Below, in pieces: positions 5,740 through 7,825 of a stretch of 7,825 nt of DNA (position 1 is its first letter; each line of letters starts with the position of its first letter). A program made the translations under genes and the position numbers. Source of the stretch: DAOTTX01 sp034437515. GTDB taxonomy: Bacteria > Chloroflexota > Anaerolineae > Aggregatilineales > Phototrophicaceae. The notes beneath the pieces were generated by a model. That model was given only the letters and a program-made list of their open reading frames with translations, had not been told where the DNA came from and did not search any database. The DNA lies in NCBI GenBank assembly GCA_034437515.1, contig DAOTTX010000347.1:1-7825 (forward strand). The letters run 5' to 3'.

Positions 5740-5760
5740 GGGGTGCGATGACCGCACCCC
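5740..5760 (+). promoter_or_regulatory. Intercistronic hairpin between binding protein and permease genes
   Basis: GGGGTGCG (5740-5747) pairs with CGCACCCC (5753-5760) around ATGAC. It is followed by AAAAATATCG, not a T-run, so it should not terminate strongly. It lies in the 91-base gap after the binding-protein gene. Hairpins there commonly protect the upstream mRNA from 3' exonucleases and help give more binding protein than permease. That role is inferred. Confidence 0.5.
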
Positions 5761-5791
5761 AAAAATATCGTTAATCCAGTTGTTGAGGCCG

Positions 5792-6697
5792 ATGGATAAT
5801 TTTCTGCAACAGGTCGTAAATTCGATCTCACTGGGGGCCATCTATGCGATGTTCGCGCTGGGTTATGCGCTGGTCTTTAGCGTGCTCGGTGTGTTAAACC
5901 TCGCCCACAGCGCCCTGTTTATGTGGGGGGCGTTCTTAGGGTTAATCGTCACCGATCAGTTTGGGTGGTCGTTGCTGATGGCCTTCCCGGTCGCCATTGT
6001 CGGCACGGGTTTGCTCGGCGTCGCGCTGGAGCTGGTCGCCTTTCGTCCTCTGCGGAGGCGCAGCGCGGCTCGCATCGCCCAGTTGATTAGCAGCATCGGT
6101 GCGGCCTTGCTACTGGTCAACATCGCCCAACTGGTATTCATCGAGATCTACAAACGCACTGACCAACGCTACCCACGCGATGTCATCCCGCGCGGCAACA
6201 TCGTCATCGAGGATCTATCGCTGCGTATTACCTACGTCCGGCTGATTATTATCATCGCCTCCCTGTTGCTGATGATCGCGTTGCAATACATGGTCACACG
6301 CACGCGCATCGGTCAGCAGATGCGGGCCGTGGCCTTCAACCAGCGCACCGCCAGTTTGCTCGGCATCAACGTGACGCGCATCTTTTTGATCACGTTCTTC
6401 CTTGCCGGGGCGTTGGGTGGGGTCGCCGGGGTGTTCTATGCGATGGTGGTCGAGGTGGTTAATCCGTTCATCGGGCAAGAAATCGCGCTGCTCGGCCTGA
6501 CCGCTATCGTACTCGGTGGCATGGGCAGCATCCAGGGGGCACTGGTGGGCGGTTTCATCGTCTCCGCCGTGCAGATCTTTAGCACCAGCATCGGCGGCAG
6601 CAGCTACCGAGATGCAGCGGTGTTCTTGCTGCTGTTTATCCTGCTGCTTGTTCGTCCGCAGGGCTTGTTCGGTCAGCCAGAATCGACACGCGCCTGA
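5792..6697 (+). CDS. livH: Branched-chain amino acid-type ABC importer permease, LivH-like
   Basis: An integral membrane permease of 301 residues from the ATG at 5792. Family features include the N-terminal NSISLGAIYAMFALGYALVF (10-29), LNLAHSALFMWGAFLG (35-50) and the FRPLRRRS turn (84-91). The cytoplasmic coupling region runs IGQQMRAVAFNQRTASLLGINV (173-194), and LGGMGSIQGALVGGF (241-255) follows. About eight hydrophobic segments lie near residues 11-33, 36-54, 60-82, 97-117, 147-166, 196-218, 228-264 and 274-288. Length is typical of LivH. An in-frame TTG at 5780 would add four residues, but it lacks a ribosome site. GAGG at 5785-5788 lies only three bases before the ATG, so initiation is probably weak. 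The gene is followed after two bases by its LivM-like partner. The pair should form the transmembrane channel. Substrate is inferred from family only. Confidence 0.9.
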   Translation: MDNFLQQVVNSISLGAIYAMFALGYALVFSVLGVLNLAHSALFMWGAFLGLIVTDQFGWSLLMAFPVAIVGTGLLGVALELVAFRPLRRRSAARIAQLISSIGAALLLVNIAQLVFIEIYKRTDQRYPRDVIPRGNIVIEDLSLRITYVRLIIIIASLLLMIALQYMVTRTRIGQQMRAVAFNQRTASLLGINVTRIFLITFFLAGALGGVAGVFYAMVVEVVNPFIGQEIALLGLTAIVLGGMGSIQGALVGGFIVSAVQIFSTSIGGSSYRDAAVFLLLFILLLVRPQGLFGQPESTRA

Positions 6698-6699
6698 TT

Positions 6700-7689
6700 A
6701 TGGATGCGATCTTCGTCCCACTTGTTGAAGCCATTATCGACGTACTGCGCCCAATTGGTATCACAGAGCCGGTGTTCCAGTTTATGCTGGTTAATGCCAT
6801 CCTCGGCCTGAGCATCTATCTGGTGCTGGATGCAGGCATGTTCTCCCTTGCCAACGCCGGGTTCATGGCAATCGGTGCTTATGCCGGGGTGCTGCTCACC
6901 AAAGAACTTGACCTGCCGTTAGGCGTCGCCGTGATGATCGCAATGGTCATCGCCGGGTTGGTTGCCATTCCGATTGGGTTACCCGTGCTGCGGCTGCGTG
7001 ATATTTACCTCGCCATCGCCACCATCGGCTTTGGGGAGATTGTGCGTGTGTTCTTCCTCAACGCGGACAACATGATCGTGTGGTTTCGCAATACATTTGA
7101 GGGCACAGACTTTCGCCGCTATGACTTCTTCGGTGGGGGGCGCGGCCTGCGTGGGGTCACCGTCCAGCCGGAAACGTGGCACATTCTCTTATTTTTGATT
7201 CTGCTGATGTTCTTGATGGTGCGGCTCAAGCGGTCGCGCTTTGGGCGGGCCATGAACGCCATCCGGCAGGACGAAAGCGCCGCCGCCAACATGGGCATCA
7301 ACGTGATCTACGTCAAGAATGTGGTATTCATCCTGAGCGCGATGCTGGCGGCTTCGGCGGGCGTGTTCAACGGACACCTGACGCGCATCGTCACGCCGGA
7401 TATGTTCGGCTTCGACCGCGCCGTTGATATTCTAGCGTTCGGGGTGTTAGGCGGCCTCTCGACGTGGGTCGGGCCGATTGTCGGCGGGTTGGTGCTGACC
7501 GCGCTGCCGGAGGTGCTGCGCTTCCTGCAAGAATATCGTGGGGTGTTCAACGGGTTGGTGCTGCTGCTCGTGATCGTCTACCTGCCCGGCGGTCTGATTA
7601 ACCCCGCCGGTTGGCGTGCGCTGTGGCGGCGTGCCCGTGACGCCCTCAACGGACGTTCAGCGCGTCCCGCGTCCGAAGGGGGCGATTGA
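6700..7689 (+). CDS. livM: Branched-chain amino acid-type ABC importer permease, LivM-like
   Basis: A 329-residue integral membrane permease. Its ATG begins two bases after the TGA of the LivH-like gene (TGATTATG) with no clear ribosome site, which points to translational coupling. Family features are FSLANAGFMAIGAYAGVLL (48-66), VLRLRDIYLAIATIGFGEIVR (96-116), the coupling loop RSRFGRAMNAIRQDESAAANMGI (178-200), FILSAMLAASAGVFNGHL (210-227) and AFGVLGGLSTWVGPIVGG (246-263). Roughly eight membrane segments are visible, with an extracytoplasmic stretch near 122-158. Length fits stand-alone LivM, and no ATPase domain is fused at the C-terminus, which ends in a basic, Arg-rich, cytoplasmic-looking tail (307-329). 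It pairs with the upstream permease. The expected LivG and LivF ATPase genes do not start in the following 136 bases. Confidence 0.9.
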   Translation: MDAIFVPLVEAIIDVLRPIGITEPVFQFMLVNAILGLSIYLVLDAGMFSLANAGFMAIGAYAGVLLTKELDLPLGVAVMIAMVIAGLVAIPIGLPVLRLRDIYLAIATIGFGEIVRVFFLNADNMIVWFRNTFEGTDFRRYDFFGGGRGLRGVTVQPETWHILLFLILLMFLMVRLKRSRFGRAMNAIRQDESAAANMGINVIYVKNVVFILSAMLAASAGVFNGHLTRIVTPDMFGFDRAVDILAFGVLGGLSTWVGPIVGGLVLTALPEVLRFLQEYRGVFNGLVLLLVIVYLPGGLINPAGWRALWRRARDALNGRSARPASEGGD

Positions 7690-7825
7690 CAACTCGCATG
7701 ACCGGACAAACGTGCCTGATTCTAACGGATTCTGTGGTGGGCATAAAATGTTACGATTTTTCGCTGAAATCGGACGCTAATGCCATAATCCTACACATGA
7801 AATCGCTTTTATGCGTTGTTTTCTT
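7690..7825. other. Right-edge region, no supported gene
   Basis: The 136 bases after the LivM-like stop are AT-rich relative to the operon. They contain a small hairpin (CGATTT 7754-7759 with AAATCG 7767-7772), a CATAAT -10-like box (7784-7789) and a GGCATAAAATGTTA segment (7740-7753) resembling one at 3420-3433. A reading frame open from the ATG at 7698 to the window edge has no ribosome site, and its start does not resemble an ABC ATPase. Confidence 0.45.

Noticed and set aside
5780..5791. TTG start for the LivH-like permease, adding four residues
   Set aside because: No ribosome site precedes it, and the ATG at 5792 matches the usual N-terminus of the family better, although its own GAGG is very close.
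5188..5841. 217-residue minus-strand open frame antisense to the receptor gene
   Set aside because: It lies almost wholly opposite a well-supported coding sequence, has no ribosome site or family features, and reads like a GC-driven shadow frame.
7698..7825. Frame open from ATG 7698 to the window edge (begins MTGQTCLILTDSVVG)
   Set aside because: There is no ribosome site, it uses codons that are rare in the neighbouring genes (ATA, CTA, TTA), and it does not resemble the start of a LivG or LivF ATPase. At 42 codons, openness alone is weak evidence.

Overview
The window looks like chromosomal sequence from an environmental bacterium, most likely a member of the Chloroflexota (Anaerolineae-like). 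Two kinds of protein support this: a secreted protein built from Trp/Tyr- and Cys-marked beta-sandwich repeats, and a small STAS/SpoIIAA-like protein of a type I associate with that phylum. GC-rich genes are separated by noticeably AT-rich intergenic DNA. The assignment rests on recall of protein style, not on a marker gene. I see no rRNA, tRNA, transposase, CRISPR array or phage gene.

Layout. (1) 1-93, minus: the first 31 codons of a secreted protein that runs off the left edge. (2) 94-739: a 646-base gene-free stretch. It holds the leader and promoter zone of gene 1, five copies of a 10-base TGTAAACT-type element, and several palindromes that look like dispersed repeats. (3) 740-3337, minus: an 865-residue exported protein with about seven fibronectin-III-like repeats, most with a spaced cysteine pair. 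(4) 3338-3536: a divergent promoter region. (5) 3537-3956, plus: a 139-residue cytoplasmic STAS-like protein. (6) 3957-4443: an AT-rich gap with a consensus -10 box, a 13-bp hairpin and a probable bidirectional terminator, possibly a small RNA unit, followed by the upstream region of the transporter genes. (7) 4444-7689, plus: a periplasmic-binding protein and two permeases of a branched-chain amino acid (HAAT/Liv-type) ABC importer, in the order binding protein, LivH-like, LivM-like. (8) 7690-7825: no convincing gene.

How the genes work together. The last three form one importer operon: the binding protein captures the solute and the LivH/LivM heterodimer forms the membrane channel. The two ATPases (LivG, LivF) needed to power it are not in the window, and the 136 bases after the LivM-like gene do not begin one. 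A hairpin without a U-tract between the binding-protein gene and the permease genes could let the binding protein be made in excess. Nothing links the importer functionally to the secreted repeat protein or the STAS-like protein.

I see no clearly new multi-gene system. The items most worth a second look are the TGTAAACT element cluster, the Cys-paired repeat protein, the possible small RNA at about 3983-4120, and the missing ATPase genes.
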